Shown: piece after piece, positions 32,401 to 45,695 of the stretch
Numbering within the stretch: position 1 is the stretch's first letter
Layout: the number at the start of each line of letters is the position of its first letter
Origin: Limnoperna fortunei
Lineage: Eukaryota > Mollusca > Bivalvia > Mytilida > Modiolidae
NCBI GenBank assembly: GCA_944474755.1
Contig: OX104112.1
Location: 80,303,756-80,367,755, forward strand
Length of the DNA: 64,000 nt
Reading direction: 5' to 3'
Position numbers and translations under genes: made by a program
The notes under the pieces: generated by a model
What the model was told of the DNA's origin: nothing
Seen by the model: the letters and a program-made list of their open reading frames with translations, nothing else
Database searches by the model: none

Positions 32401-35400
32401 GATGGATAGACAGACTCATCAAAATCAGTATACCCTGTGCTTAAAGAACAGGCATGATGGATAGAAGGTTGAAGGATGGATAGACAGACTCATCAAAATC
32501 AGTATACCCTGTGCTTAAAGAACAGGCATTATGGATGGAAGGTTGAAGGATGGATAGACAGACTCATCAAAATCAGTATACCCTGTGCTTAAAGAACAGG
32601 CATGATGGATGGAAGGTTGAAGGATGGATAGACAGACTCATCAAAATCAGTATACCCTGTGCTTAAAGAACAGGCATGATGGATGGAAGGTTGAAGGATG
32701 GATAGACAGACTCATCAAAATCAGTATATCCTGTGCTTAAAGAACAGGCATGATGGATAGAAGGTTGAAGGATGGATAGACAGACTCATCAAAATCAGTA
32801 TACCCTGTGCTTAAAGAACAGGCATGATGGATGGAAGGTTGAAGGATGGATAGACAGACTCATCAAAATCAGTATACCCTGTGCTTAAAGAACAGGCATG
32901 ATGGATGGAAGGTTGAAGGATGGATAGACAGACTCATCAAAATCAGTATACCCTGTGCTTAAAGAACAGACATGATGGATGGAAGGTTGAAGGATGAATA
33001 GACAGACTCATCAAAATCAGTATACCCTGTGCTTAAAGAACAGGCATGATGGATGGAAGGTTGAAGGATGGATAGACAGACTCATCAAAATCAGTATACC
33101 CTGTGCTTAAAGAACAGGCATGATGGATAGAAGGTTGAAGGATGGATAGACAGACTCATCAAAATCAGTATACCCTGTGCTTAAAGAACAGGCATGATGG
33201 ATGGAAGGTTGAAGGATGGATAGACAGACTCATCAAAATCAGTATACCCTGTGCTTAAAGAACAGGCATGATGGATAGAAGGTTGAAGGATGGATAGACA
33301 GACTCATCAAAATCAGTATACCCTGTGCTTAAAGAACAGGCATGATGGATGGAAGGTTGAAGGATGGATAGACAGACTCATCAAAATCAGTATACCCTGT
33401 GCTTAAAGAACAGGCATGATGGATAGAAGGTTGAAGGATGGATAGACAGACTCATCAAAATCAGTATACCCTGTGCTTAAAGAACAGGCATGATGGATGG
33501 AAGGTTGAAGGATGGATAGACAGACTCATCAAAATCAGTATATCCTGTGCTGAAAGAACAGGCATGATGGATGGAAGGTTGAAGGATGGATAGACAGACT
33601 CATCAAAATCAGTATACCCTGTGCTTAAAGAACAGGCATGATGGATGGAAGGTTGAAGGATGGATAGACAGACTCATCAAAATCAGTATACCCTGTGCTT
33701 AAAGAACAGGCATGATGGATAGAAGGCTGAAGGATGGATAGACAGACTCATCAAAATCAGTATACCCTGTGCTTAAAGAACAGGCATGATGGATGGAAGG
33801 TTGAAGGATGGATAGACAGACTCATCAAAATCAGTATACCCTGTGCTTAAAGAACAGGCATGATGGATGGAAGGTTGAAGGATGGATAGACAGACTCATC
33901 AAAATCAGTATACCCTGTGCTTAAAGAACAGGCATGATGGATGGAAGGTTGAAGGATGGATAGACAGACTCATCAAAATCAGTATACCCTGTGCTTAAAG
34001 AACAGACATGATGGATAGAAGGTTGAAGGATGGATAGACAGACTCATCAAAATCAGTATACCCTGTGCTTAAAGAACAGGCATGATGGATAGAAGGCTGA
34101 AGGATGGATAGACAGACTCATCAAAATCAGTATACCCTGTGCTTAAAGAACAGGCATGATGGATGGAAGGTTGAAGGATGGATAGACAGACACATCAAAA
34201 TCCGTATACCCTGTGCTTAAAGAACAGACATGATGGATAAAAGTTTGAAGGATGGATAGACAGACTCATCAAAATCAGTATACCCTGTGCTTAAAGAACA
34301 GGCATGATGGATGGAAGGTTGAAGGATGGATAGACAGACTCATCAAAATCAGTATACCCTGTGCTTAAAGAACAGGCATGATGGATAGAAGGTTGAAGGA
34401 TGGATAGACAGACTCATCAAAATCAGTATACCCTGTGCTTAAAGAACAGGCATGATGGATGGAAGGTTGAAGGATGGATAGACAGACTCATCAAAATCAG
34501 TATACCCTGTGCTTAAAGAACAGGCATGATGGATAGAAGGTTGAAGGATGGATAGACAGACTCATTAAAATCAGTATACCCTGTGCTTAAAGAACAGGCA
34601 TGATGGATGGAAGGTTGGATGGATAGCCAGACTCATCAAAATCAGTATACCCTGTGCTTAAAGAACAGGCATGATGGATGGAAGGTTGAAGGATGGATAG
34701 ACAGACTCATCAAAATCAGTATACCCTGTGCTTAAAGAACAGGCATGATGGATGGAAGGTTGAAGGATGGATAGACAGACTCATCAAAATCAGTATACCC
34801 TGTGCTTAAACAGGCATGATGGATGGAAGGTTGAAGGATGGATAGACAGACTCATCAAAATCAGTATACCCTGTGCTTAAAGAACAGGCATGATGGATGG
34901 AAGGTTGAAGGATGGATAGACAGACTCATCAAAATCAGTATACCCTGTGCTTAAAGAACAGGCATGATGGATGGAAGGTTGAAGGATGGATAGACAGACT
35001 CATCAAAATCAGTATACCCTGTGCTTAAAGAACAGGCATGATGGATAGAAGGTTGAAGGATGGATAGACAGACTCATCAAAATCAGTATACCCTGTGCTT
35101 AAAGAACAGGCATGATGGATGGAAGGTTGAAGGATGGATAGACAGACTCATCAAAATCAGTATACCCTGTGCTTAAAGAACAGGCATGATGGATGGAAGG
35201 TTGAAGGATGGATAGACAGACTCATCAAAATCAGTATACCCTGTGCTTAAAGAACAGGCATGATGGATGGAAGGTTGAAGGATAGATAGACAGACTCATC
35301 AAAATCAGTATACCCTGTGCTTAAAGAACAGGCATGATGGATAGAAGGTTGAAGGATGGATAGACAGACTCATCAAAATCAGTATACCCTGTGCTTAAAG

Positions 35401-35986
35401 AACAGGCATGATGGATGGAAGGTTGAAGGATGGATAGACAGACTCATCAAAATCAGTATACCCTGTGCTTAAAGAACAGGCATGATGGATGGAAGGTTGA
35501 AGGATGGATAGACAGACTCATCAAAATCAGTATACCCTGTGCTTAAAGAACAGGCATGATGGATGGAAGGTTGAAGGATGGATAGACAGACTCATCAAAA
35601 TCAGTATACCCTGTGCTTAAAGAACAGGCATGGTGGATGGAAGGTTGAAGGATGGATAGACAGACTCATCAAAATCAGTATACCCTGTGCTTAAAGAACA
35701 GGCATGATGGATGGAAGGTTGAAGGATGGATAGACAGACTCATCAAAATCAGTATACCCTGTGCCTAAAGAACAGGCATGATGGATGGAAGGTTGAAGGA
35801 TGGATAGACAGACTCATCAAAATCAGTATACCCTGTGCTTAAAGAACAGGCATGATGGATGGAAGGTTGAAGGATGGATAGACAGACTCATCAAAATCAG
35901 TATACCCTGTGCTTAAAGAACAGGCATGATGGATGGAAGGTTGAAGGATGGATAGACAGACTCATCAAAATCAGTATACCCTGTGC
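29489..35986. repeat. 6.5-kb satellite of 74-bp units, about 88 copies
   Basis: The 74-bp unit runs 'tgtgcttaaagaacaggcat', 'gatggatggaaggttgaagg', 'atggatagacagactcatca', 'aaatcagtataccc'. Units are more than 90% alike by eye. Marker variants recur in fixed order: a shortened unit with 'ggttggatggatagccag' at about 30628, 31143, 31436, 31950 and 34608, and 'cacatcaaaatccg' units at about 30505, 31017, 31311, 31826 and 34191. Spacings of about 514 bp (seven units) and 293 bp (four units) show higher-order duplication. 74 is not a multiple of 3 and no frame stays open. The last unit stops at 'ccctgtgc'. Assemblers often collapse such arrays, so the true length may differ. Confidence 0.97.
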
Positions 35987-36039
35987 AACTTTGTTGTCTG
36001 GGGTTTAATAACTATGGCACTGAAATCAGTTTAATATTT

Positions 36040-36520
36040 CAAAATAACTACAGCACTGAGATCAGTTTAATATTTCACAAATATGGTTCACCTTGACAAA
36101 TTTTCCTAAAAATCACAAAGTCTGAAATGGCTGAGGGGTTGCAAACTGAAAGCAAGTTCTTTAATAAGTATGAAAGGGAATGGTTGAGAGAGAGATCCAG
36201 GTTGAAAACTCTAGGAGTAGTTGATTACTTGATTACACAAAATAGGTACAGTCTGCTGCAAATGTTCTGAAAAATGACAAAGTTCCCAAGGCTGGAAAAT
36301 TAGGAAAAAAATCCTGGAACACTTTTATAATAGCAGGTGCACAACTTCACATGTGCAATCTTTCTGTGAAGTTTCAGAGATCTGGGTTGAAAACTGTAGG
36401 AAGAGTTGACTACACAAAATAGATACCCTATATTCCCTCCCCGTCGGCCTGCCTGCCCATCTGCCAGACTTCACCATACTATAACCTGGTTCTGCACTTT
36501 GTGCAACCAAGATAAAAATC
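36040..36520. repeat. Family E repeat, about two units
   Basis: The phrases 'gggttgcaaactgaaagcaa', 'gatccaggttgaaaactcta', 'tgattacacaaaataggtac' and 'aatgttctgaaaaatgacaa' recur once within the element and again at 54830-55190. The end reads 'acttcaccatactataacc'. The 75-residue minus-strand open frame is not protein-like. Confidence 0.65.
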
Positions 36521-37368
36521 ATTTCTACCCAAGAACCTACAATAAGTAACAATTTCTCAAAGTTTCATGAAAATCCATGAAGAAATGAAAGTGTGACAAC
36601 ACTGAATATACATGTACATGAAAGTTGACCAAGTCCTCCTCCCAAAAAATATGGCCCCCTTGACCAATTTCCATGAAAATCAATCCCATCCAAGCACCTA
36701 CTATGAATAACAATTTCCCAAAGTTTGTTTAAAACCCATTAAGAAATGAATTAAGAAATCCAAAGCGGGGATATAATTATTCTTGTGTCACACATCAACA
36801 CATGTGCACATACTTTCCTTAATGAGTTCAGGAAATAACTGGGATGTCCCAATGAATGCCGAAATAAAGCAACAAAAAATCTGAGTGATTTCACAAGGAA
36901 AGTCAAAACAACCCTATAGACATTATAAGATATAACTGATTACAAGGATAATCACCCTGTCCTTACTGTGTCATAAAATCTTATCTTTGCTTTTATATGA
37001 GGTAATATACAAGTTTTATTTTTTTGCAAAAAGTAATTTTTATGTATAGACTTGCCACAGAGCAATTTTGATTTTTTTTTTTGCAATTAGAGTTTTGGCT
37101 CATCCTGTATATTTTCTATTCTATCAACATGTGTACACATGTATAGTACATAAAACTCGTCAATAGCAAAAGTATTTTAAAAAGACTTGTTGGAAGTTAA
37201 TTATGCATTTTATTTTTTAAAGTCTGTCTGTGTTTTTGTTAAAATAAGTTACACACACCGTATGATTTTATTTGATGTTTATGGCTTTAACCAATTCATG
37301 GTTCCGAGATGAGAAGATAAGCTCCACCTCCTTAGTTATTGTTTCTATGTGCCACAAGCTTCTTTAAA
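36521..37368. other. Unassigned sequence upstream of the SWIM-like remnant
   Basis: Two further 'aatttctcaaagtttcatga'-type phrases at 36550 and 36710 mark an old duplication. From about 37300 the base composition rises slightly in GC before the ATG at 37369, which could be a former promoter or 5' leader. No motif could be assigned. Confidence 0.4.
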
Positions 37369-37690
37369 ATGGCGGCTCCGCATCATCATGATGCCAATAT
37401 TACTACTGATTGTCTTGACAAAATTCCTTAAAATATTGATATTTCGTACCTACCAGAAAGTAATTTCTTAACCAAAAAGGTTTTAGAAAAAGGATTGAAT
37501 TATTTCATCCAGGGTTATATTCCCGATAACCGAATATCTAAAATAAATTGTACCATTAGTGTTGCTGTTCATGCAAGATGCTGGCGATCTATGAGAAAAT
37601 GGTTAATCGCCACACAGTCAGAGTATTGAAATTGGACCTGAACAGAAACTTTCTGAATTCTATTGCACATGTAATGCTGGGTATGTTTTT
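37369..37690 (+). pseudogene. Remnant of a SWIM zinc-finger type protein
   Basis: From the ATG at 37369 the plus strand reads MAAPHHHDANITTDCLDKIP, then a TAA at 37429, then in the same frame SYLPESNFLTKKVLEKGLNY and FIQGYIPDNRISKINCTIS with a C-W-R-S-M-R-K end. A one-base shift is then needed to read GPEQKLSEFYCTCNAG. A 'gly-x-hydrophobic' strand block followed by C-x-C-N-A-G is the start of a SWIM-type zinc finger as found in transposon-related and YqaJ-associated proteins of molluscs and cnidarians. The C-x-H half is missing. One stop plus one frameshift make it a pseudogene or a decayed first exon. Confidence 0.6.
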
Positions 37691-40600
37691 CTGTTAAATT
37701 TTATAAATGTAATCTGTCTTAACTGGGCCGTGTGTGTGCACACGTATTTACATACGGTGTCAGAGAGCATTTCCTACAAATCTACAGATCGCTGAAAAAT
37801 CAATAACTGCTAATTAATTGGATAAAGATGTATCAATATAAATAAAAAAAAACGATGTTTACTAAAGAATTTTTTTTTCTTTGTTTAAAGTACTGCCCGA
37901 GCTTTGAATCTGCAAATTTCAAAGCCGAAAAAAGAACATAAATCTGAAATACATGTAACGTTATGTAAGTAATGTTCATTAACAATTAATTAAATCCATT
38001 ATATAATTATATATAAATCCTATAGTTTTTTACATGGGAACACATAAAAAAGAGCCATTGTTCTTGTACTATTTCTTGTATATCATAATTGAATTAGGTT
38101 AGATTCACCAACAGACTTAAAATTTTAATAAAATCCATTTGAAATTGAAGACGTGCACACCATCACCTAATCATTTATTCTTTTTTAGACTAAGCAGGCA
38201 TTGTTCTCACATAATAGGGTTCCTTAAATCTCTACAAGGATTGCAGCTGCTTTATGTTTATTTATTCTGTTAATATTGAGCTGATCATTGGGACCTCCAC
38301 ACGTTTTCAAGTGAAGACATTCCCCTAAATCTCTTTTTATCTTGGAAATGGTATAAATATGTAACCTTGCATTCAATCTGGGTACCTTTCATCGGAATTA
38401 CATGTAACCCATTCACAACCATTTTCTTAAAACGATTGAAAATTATGCCGTTCCCACAACTGTACAAATAGTTTGCTTGTGGGACAAAGATGGCAGAAGC
38501 TTTGTTTACACATCTGGTAATTATAACTGAGCGTTCTGATTGGATAGTAAAAATAAAATCGGAATCATGAATTAGACAATTTATATGATGAAACAGGTAT
38601 AAGCTACCTAGGGTGTACCCTGAGACAACTTATGACACCGTTGTTTATTGAACTATTTGTTCACCACACCTGTGATTACATAACAATTGCAACAGGTGTA
38701 CGTCAAATTAAAAGAGAATGGGTTGTAAAAAATACTTATTCCAAATTATGCATTTTTTTTTATCATTTGCATTTAAAATTAACGAGTTTCTTGTAAAATA
38801 GAAGCTGAAAATACATGGATGGAGATGTCCTTGTGGAAAAAAGTGTTTGAAAAGGGGTAAAAAAAGTATGCTTATTAATGGTGTTATCAATTATGACCTA
38901 TTTCAGTGCATTTTTTAAGCATTATTCTTTTAGAATGTGAAAGAAAAAGGAATACTGCGTTCATAATAAAGGCGTGGATTGATCTTATTTAAGGGGACCC
39001 TTTAAAAATGTGCGCCGTCTTCCCGAAAAATGTGCTAATATTTCATGCTACATAATCCGATAACTGGGGATTTACAACAAAAATAATATATGCTGCAATG
39101 CGACAAAAAAGATGAATTGGTTGGTCTATACCTTTTAAATGTCTAATTTTGCATTATGATGATATATGGTCTGAAAGTATAAAGTTCGTAAACAAGCTCC
39201 CTATTTTCGCTGATTTCAATATTTTTTAAATGATAAAACATGGTCACGATAATACAATGCAGCAAATAAAACGCTTAAAATTGAAAAAAAAATAATAAAT
39301 ATATTATTTACTGTCACATGATAATTGCACAAATATTAACTGAAATAGTATCGTATTGTACTACAGATGCTGTCATTTCTGCGTTCTCATTTTATCTCGT
39401 TCCGGTCTCGCGCGAACAAGGAAATCATACTTTTTAAACTGAAGACTTAGCGAGTGTCCAATCCCGTTAGATAAACTAGTCCCAGGTGGAAATGTACTAT
39501 ATAAGTTGTATATAAAAGCATCCTGGTTAAATATTATGAAATTTATGTTTTTGTGTGAGTGTTTTGTTTTATGAGATTTCTAAGTTGTATATAAAAGCAT
39601 CCTGATAATATATTGTGAAATTTATGTTTTAGTGTGAGTGTATTGGTTTTTTATTTTTTTGTTCAATTCCTACTAAAATAAATAAATAAAATAAATGATG
39701 TATATAAAGCAAGCAGCTGTTCTGTAATGTAATATCTTAACAGAGATGCTATATATAACCATGGTTCCAATACCTTTTATTAAACTCCAATCCTTTTTAC
39801 GTTTTCAAAAACGCATAAAAAATGAACCCAATCAGACTTTAATGGGGTTCACTTACTTACCAAATGTGTTGTAACTTATATTGTTATTCTCCAACTATAA
39901 AATTTGGTAAAAGCTTCTAAAACATCTATCAATTTTCTTTTAATGATTTCATTCATGTGAGGAAAATGAATAAAATTGCATTTGGGTTCTTTTTACAAAA
40001 ATAGACTTTATGGGAATATTCTGTTGAACGAGTTATTTGGCTTTAATAAAAGGAACATAAAATATTATGAAATATCTTTTCTAGTGCAGATTATAAAGTT
40101 GATAAGCATCAGCTGTCAACAATAATTTAGGAAATTTCAGCATTTAAAATAGTTACCCAATACATTACTAAATAATTGGAACTAATGTATTGTATTTAAA
40201 GTTCTTTCAGACATCAAAACAATTTATTTTAGAAAACTTGTATAACAGTTTGAGGTTATCTAGTTCATATTCCATAATATGCCTATGGGTATTGGTTCAG
40301 TTTTTGAGAATTACAATATACTGGGAATCTAAGTACACACATATATTCTTAATGGTTTTTTTTTTCTTTTCTGTGGCAAATATAATGATTTCCTTTGTGA
40401 AAGATTGCCCCCAGGAAAAATATTTAACAGCTATTGTAAAATGTGTTTCTTGAACTATGGATACTAATGTTAGCTGGTTCCCTCTTTTCTAGATAACCCC
40501 AAGGGAAACTAGGGACATAAAATCATGACTTTCCATACATATAAATAAAACAGTTGCCCACTGTGTGGATTAGCTTACACTTGTGGATGTTAAAGAAGGC

Positions 40601-41024
40601 AAAGAAACCTGTCCAACCCAATATCAACCAAACAATTTTTCCTCATTTACATAATGACAGTAAAATTTTTACAATATCAATTTTTTTCTGTAACTGGAAT
40701 AAATTTGATGACAATAACAGTAATGTCTGAAAATCACTGTAAAATCAAAATAATAATGAATTTCAATCATACTGCATATTAATCAGAAAATGTTTGCCTT
40801 CTTTGAAGATGTTCATTACATTATATAGGAATCAAACAGATCTAAATTAACAACAGGTTATAACTCATATTACATTTCCTATTCCATGGCAACAAATCTT
40901 ACAATTCCTCAAACAAAACAAAATTACAATCCTCATAGCGTAGTTTTTCTAATGATAGTTTCTAATTTCTTAAATCTTTGATCATTAATGTTAAAACACC
41001 TAATACACAATGTGATGAGGTCGA
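37691..41024. other. Unassigned AT-rich region
   Basis: About 3.3 kb without a gene that I can support. An approximately 75-bp direct duplication ('taagttgtatataaaagcatcctg' in two places, about 39500 and 39581) was noticed. Short open frames at 38285-38467, 38708-38890 and 40190-40453 show no protein-family resemblance. Confidence 0.45.
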
Positions 41025-41092
41025 TATTGTTTGAATGGTTTATAACACCACTTTCAGCATTTTTCAGCTATATCACGGAGTTCAGTTTTTAT
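41025..41092 (-). mobile_element. SINE 3' fragment
   Basis: 'attgtttgaatggtttataa', 'caccactttcagcatttttc' and 'agctatatcac' followed by 'cagtttttat' match the SINE tail. The head is absent. Confidence 0.7.
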
Positions 41093-41552
41093 ATGACATG
41101 TAATATTACACGTAAATTTCTTGAAATTGATTACCTTAATTTCACTTGTCACCAAAAGATAAAAATCAAATCTGTCTATTTTTAAACGATATATCAGGTA
41201 TGTTGCTATTTTTTAAGGATATATGAGGCTTGTTACTATATTAAAAAAATATTTGAGACATGTTATTATTTTTATGAATATATTAGGCATGTTACTAAAT
41301 ATAGATCTGGGTTTCAAGTTTGATTGATATACTAGTAAACAATATGGCAAGTCTACAGCACACCACCACTAATAGTTCTGTTATAGTTTCTTGATTGTAT
41401 GTTGTTTTAGTGTTATAATATAAAAGTTATCACTGTCTTTTCTTTTTAGGGAAAATAGCATCAGATAAATGCATTATTTATATCTGTACATGAGTCAGCA
41501 TTCCAACAAGAAATGTAATAGTAATTGTAATTGTATGTAATATAACCATTAA

Positions 41553-41680
41553 GGACTTTTACTTCGATCAATATGCTTTATATGGACCTTGTAGAAAGAT
41601 ACTGACCTCCAACTTCATCCTTGGTCAATATATCATCCTACAAGGTCCATATAAAGCGTATTTACCTCTTCAAAAGTCCA
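41553..41680. mobile_element. Foldback element
   Basis: 'ggacttttacttc' and 'atgctttatatggaccttgt' on the left pair with 'acaaggtccatataaagcg' and 'ttcaaaagtcc' on the right around a loop with 'ctgacctccaacttcatcc'. Arms are about 45 bp with a few mismatches. No coding content. Confidence 0.82.
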
Positions 41681-43329
41681 CAATTGAAAAATATCTAAGA
41701 ACTATTAAAGATTATAACTCTTTGGGAAAATTATAAAGGTCCATCACAGCTAAAACTTTTAATCAATACCTCAGCATGATTTAAATCTGTGCAGTCTCCC
41801 CAGGTAAGACCAAATGCTCAATGGTGAGCCATTTCCAAGAACAATATACAGCTAAGAAGTCCAATATAAAGTAAGGATCCAATATATGTTTTATCCCTAT
41901 ATGTATATTCATGTAGACATAGAAAAGTACTGCAGCTTCAGATGTAAACAAGGGATAGACACAAAGGACAGAAAATCTGTTCACACACTAAAAAAATATT
42001 TGTATGAAGAATTCAGAATTCTGTCACAACTGGATTATAAATAAACAAAGGTGACAACAACTAGAGGCTACCAGGAGCCTGTAATCACTCACCCGGAAGA
42101 CAAATGACTTTAAGCTATTTTGTCAAGATAAGGACCGACGGGCACGATGGGCAAGTTAAATAAAACATTTCTTGACCTTTATGTAAAGATTAGGTTGCTG
42201 AATACATGCTACACTTTTTGTTTAATCCCAAAAATAATAAGTAAACAATGGGATGTCACAATGTCACAAAACATTGATAAACATATTATTTGTGTTGTTT
42301 GAAACTCTGATTATTTGTGTTGTCTGAAACTCTTATTATTTACGTTGTTTGAAACTCTATGCAATTTTTATCATTATCTCATCTCAGGGCTGGCCAAATT
42401 CAGTCATATGGTCATAACACATGATCTTTCAATACTCACAATGAAACATCAAAAAACAGTGTACTGTAGCATCATCCATAACATTTCACTGTTACATTAC
42501 GAAAACGCACATTTACCTGAATTTCCACGACTTATTGATGTAAAATCTAATCTAATTATAGGAATTGAATGCATATTCTTTTGAAGTTTCATTGACATAG
42601 GAAAGTATTGACTGCAGCACAGTTTCAGTGAAGAGCAGTAGTGCTTCATGATGTAAACCGAATCATATTATTTTCAGTGAAGCATGGTAGCGCTTTATGA
42701 TGAAAATGTGTGTACTGTCAGATCTTTCATACATCAATGAAAGAATGCATTCAATTCTTAATTGATTTTCAAATATAGTGCATTATGATTTATTGGTTTT
42801 TGTTTGTTTGTTTGTTTTTGTTTGAATGGTGTTTTAACGCCACTTTCAGCAATTTTTGAATTAGCTGATAAGTATATAATACACACACACACACATTTCT
42901 ATCATCACCATGTACCAAAATAAAACCATCCAGTCAAAAAAATAACTAAGATAACTAAAAAATAAATGTTCTTCTCATCACCAAGTAACCATATAAAAAG
43001 TCCAAGGTATATCTATCTAGCAGTTTTTTAAGTTGTTTTCCAGACAAGACAAACAAGCTAACTCAATAAATAAAGTGTGGTTCCTGTGCACTGCACTCCG
43101 ACTCAACACTATCTATACAACCTCAAAGCTCAAGGCTAATACGTCAAATGGTTTTTGAGATATTATGACAAAATTGTGACAGACAGAAGGAGGGATGGAA
43201 GAACATAGCAGCAAAAACACATTATCCCCCTTGGCAAGTTAAATTAACTCCTACATCAATTTATTTTTCGGAAATTGAACTGGTAAAGCTGATGATTTTT
43301 GCAATTTGCACAATTGTTTATCTATTTAC
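41681..43329. other. Mixed region with C and SINE fragments
   Basis: A family C start piece lies at 42060-42110 ('tagaggctaccaggagcctg', 'taatcactcacccgg'). A SINE tail lies at 42818-42860 ('gtttgaatggtgttttaacg'), next to a (CA)7-type run at 42882-42895. Three short direct repeats of 'ttgtttgaaactct' lie at 42296-42358. Otherwise nothing was recognised. Confidence 0.5.
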
Positions 43330-43750
43330 TATAGTCATCAAGAAAAAATGCAAAATGTAAAATTCAACAGTTCAAGAGCAATAACTCCTAAATTGGTTAA
43401 CTGATAATTCTGAAAGTTTGAATAGAGATACAGCTTGTCATACTGATTATATTTGTTAAATACTTTGTTTAACTATCTTCTACAGTTTTCAGTTTTATGT
43501 AAATGCTAAAAATTTCAATAAATAAAAAATTAACACATAAAGCACAATAACTCCAATATTTTGTAAGAATTCTAGTGCAGATAGAGCTTGCCATCATTAT
43601 AACTTTTGGTAAGCACATTGTTTAGCTGTTTACAATAGTTTTCAAAATATAAGCCAATCACTGTCAACATCAACAAGTGTAGATAGTATTTACTATGCAA
43701 TACTGTTCCATATGGGGAAGTCCAAGGGCCATAACTTCATAAAAAATCAT
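43330..43750. repeat. Family I repeat units
   Basis: 'caagagcaataactcctaaa', 'gataattctgaaagtttgaa' and repeated 'tttagctgttt' blocks occur in about two diverged units, as at 20820-21200. Confidence 0.5.
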
Positions 43751-43929
43751 TGGAACAAGAACAAATCCAAGCTTGATCTTTAAATCATGATGATTGATGC
43801 TGATGCCAAATGTCACTGAAAATCTCCATGGGTTTAAGAAAACAATTCTGAAAACATGTTTATGACTGAAAAATGGTCAGAGTGCAAACCTACTAATATA
43901 TAGTCTCCTTCGGTGGAGCCTGTAGAGGA

Positions 43930-45366
43930 ATTATAACTAAGAGCCTGTATCAATCACCTGTTTTTTTAGGCAATGAAGATGCCATTTCTCAGATGTTAAA
44001 CTAAGTCCTGTAATTTTCAATAAACTTTAAAGAGGACCATCCAAACAATATTGCTAGAAAGTTTTGTTTCCATTAGTTAACCGGTATAATATAGAAGAGG
44101 ACTTTTTAAAATTTGCCCATAGTGTCCTATGTTAAACAAGAGTCCTATATTAAACTAAGTCTTGTGGTGGTGGTCATTTGGAATTTCCAATTGGCATTCT
44201 AAAACATAAACTTTAAAGAATACCATCCAAATAATATTGTCAGTAAGTTTTGTTTCCATTGGTTAACCAGTTTCAGAGAAGAAACCTTTAAAAACTTTTT
44301 CTCATGGGGTCCACTGTTAATCTATGTAATGCTGTGGTGGCCATTTTGATTTTCCTATTGGCATAAAAAACATAAACTTCAAAGAGGACCATCCAAACAA
44401 TATTGCTAGTATGTTTTGTTTCCATTGGTTAACCATTATTAGAGAAGAAGCCTTTTAAAACTTGTTCTCAATGGTTCTTATGTTAAACTAAGTCCGTGGT
44501 GGTGGCCATTTTGATTTTCCAATTGGGATAAAAAATATAAACTTCATAGAGGACCATCCAAACAATATTGCTAGTAAGTTTTGTTTCCATTCGTTAAACG
44601 GTTTCAGAGAAGAAGCCTTTTAAACTTTTTCCTATAGGGTCCTATGTTAATAAAATGTCATCAAAGATACCAAGGTTAATAGAATTTACTATGTCAGACG
44701 CGCGATTAATCTAACCAAAACTCATCAGTGGGGCTCGAATCCAAACAATATTTAATATCCAAATGAGTGAGATTTTTTAGAGCATTTATCATAAAAAATT
44801 CCAAAAGGTTATACCAAATCCAGCTAAGGCTATCTACACCTTGAAAACTATGTCCTGCATTGGTGGCAATTTTGAATTTCCAAACAATATTGGTAGTAAG
44901 TTTTGATTCGATTGGTTAACTGGTTTTAGAGAAGATTAGCCATTTTAAACTTTTTTCCTATAGGGTCCTATGTTAAACAAAGTCCTGTGGTGGTGGCCAT
45001 TTTGAATTTAATATTGGGATAAAAAAGACAAAACTTTATAGAGGATCATCCAAACAATATTGCTAGTAAGTTTTGTTTCCATTGGTTAACTGGTTTCAGA
45101 AAAGAAGCATTTTAAACTTTTTCCCATAGGGTCCTATGTTAAACTAAGTCTTGCTGTGGCGCCCATTTTGGTTTTCCAATCTAAATAAATAATACAAACT
45201 TTGTAAAGGTCCATCCAATGAACATTATGGCCAAGTTTATTTTCAATTGGCCAAGTGGTTTCAGAGAAGAAGATTAAAATGTAAAGAGTTTACAGACACT
45301 GCCGCTGCCAACGACACATACTCAAAGTGATAAAACAATAGCTCACATGACAGGTGAGCTAAAAAT
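43930..45366 (+). mobile_element. Family C HINE-like element, long copy
   Basis: It starts 'aagagcctgtatcaatcacc' and ends 'tagctcacatgacaggtgag' then 'ctaaaaatg'. The interior has about seven diverged units of 170-240 bp marked by 'ccatccaaacaatattgcta', 'gtaagttttgtttccattgg' and 'catagggtcctatgttaaac'. A different repeat piece ('aatgtcatcaaagataccaa', 'cagacgcgcgattaatct') is inserted near 44650-44800; its first phrase is also found near 58795. Confidence 0.6.
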
Positions 45367-45435
45367 GACATTTCATGAGCAATAACACCTACATAGGTTG
45401 ACTGATTTATCTGAAAATAACAGTACAGATATCTT

Positions 45436-45641
45436 GTCAAAATTATAGACACAGACTGACTAACGAATGGCCTAAGTCATTTAGTGTCATGGAGTGCATT
45501 GTAAAGGCAATATACAGAGTTTTTAAGTTCAGTTAAAGTGAGAAAATTCAAGATCAATATTTCATAACTTGATGACGTTATTTATACTGACATTAAATGA
45601 CTAAGGCCATTGGTTGGTCAGCCTGTGTCTATAATTTTGAC
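45436..45641. mobile_element. Foldback element with arms of about 55 bp
   Basis: The left arm starts 'gtcaaaattatagacacaga' and runs to 'cctaagtcatttagtgtca'. The right arm is the inverse and ends 'ctgtgtctataattttgac'. The loop is about 95 bp. It lies between a family C and a family A copy. No open frame of interest. Confidence 0.88.
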
Positions 45642-45695
45642 AAAAACACTGTCATTTGTATTGTTGCATAATCTTCTAGACTTAAATATAATGTA

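Noticed and set aside
29489..35986. Possible CRISPR array because of regular repeats
   Set aside because: Units are contiguous with no unique spacers, no cas genes are present, and the host is a eukaryote; it is a satellite.
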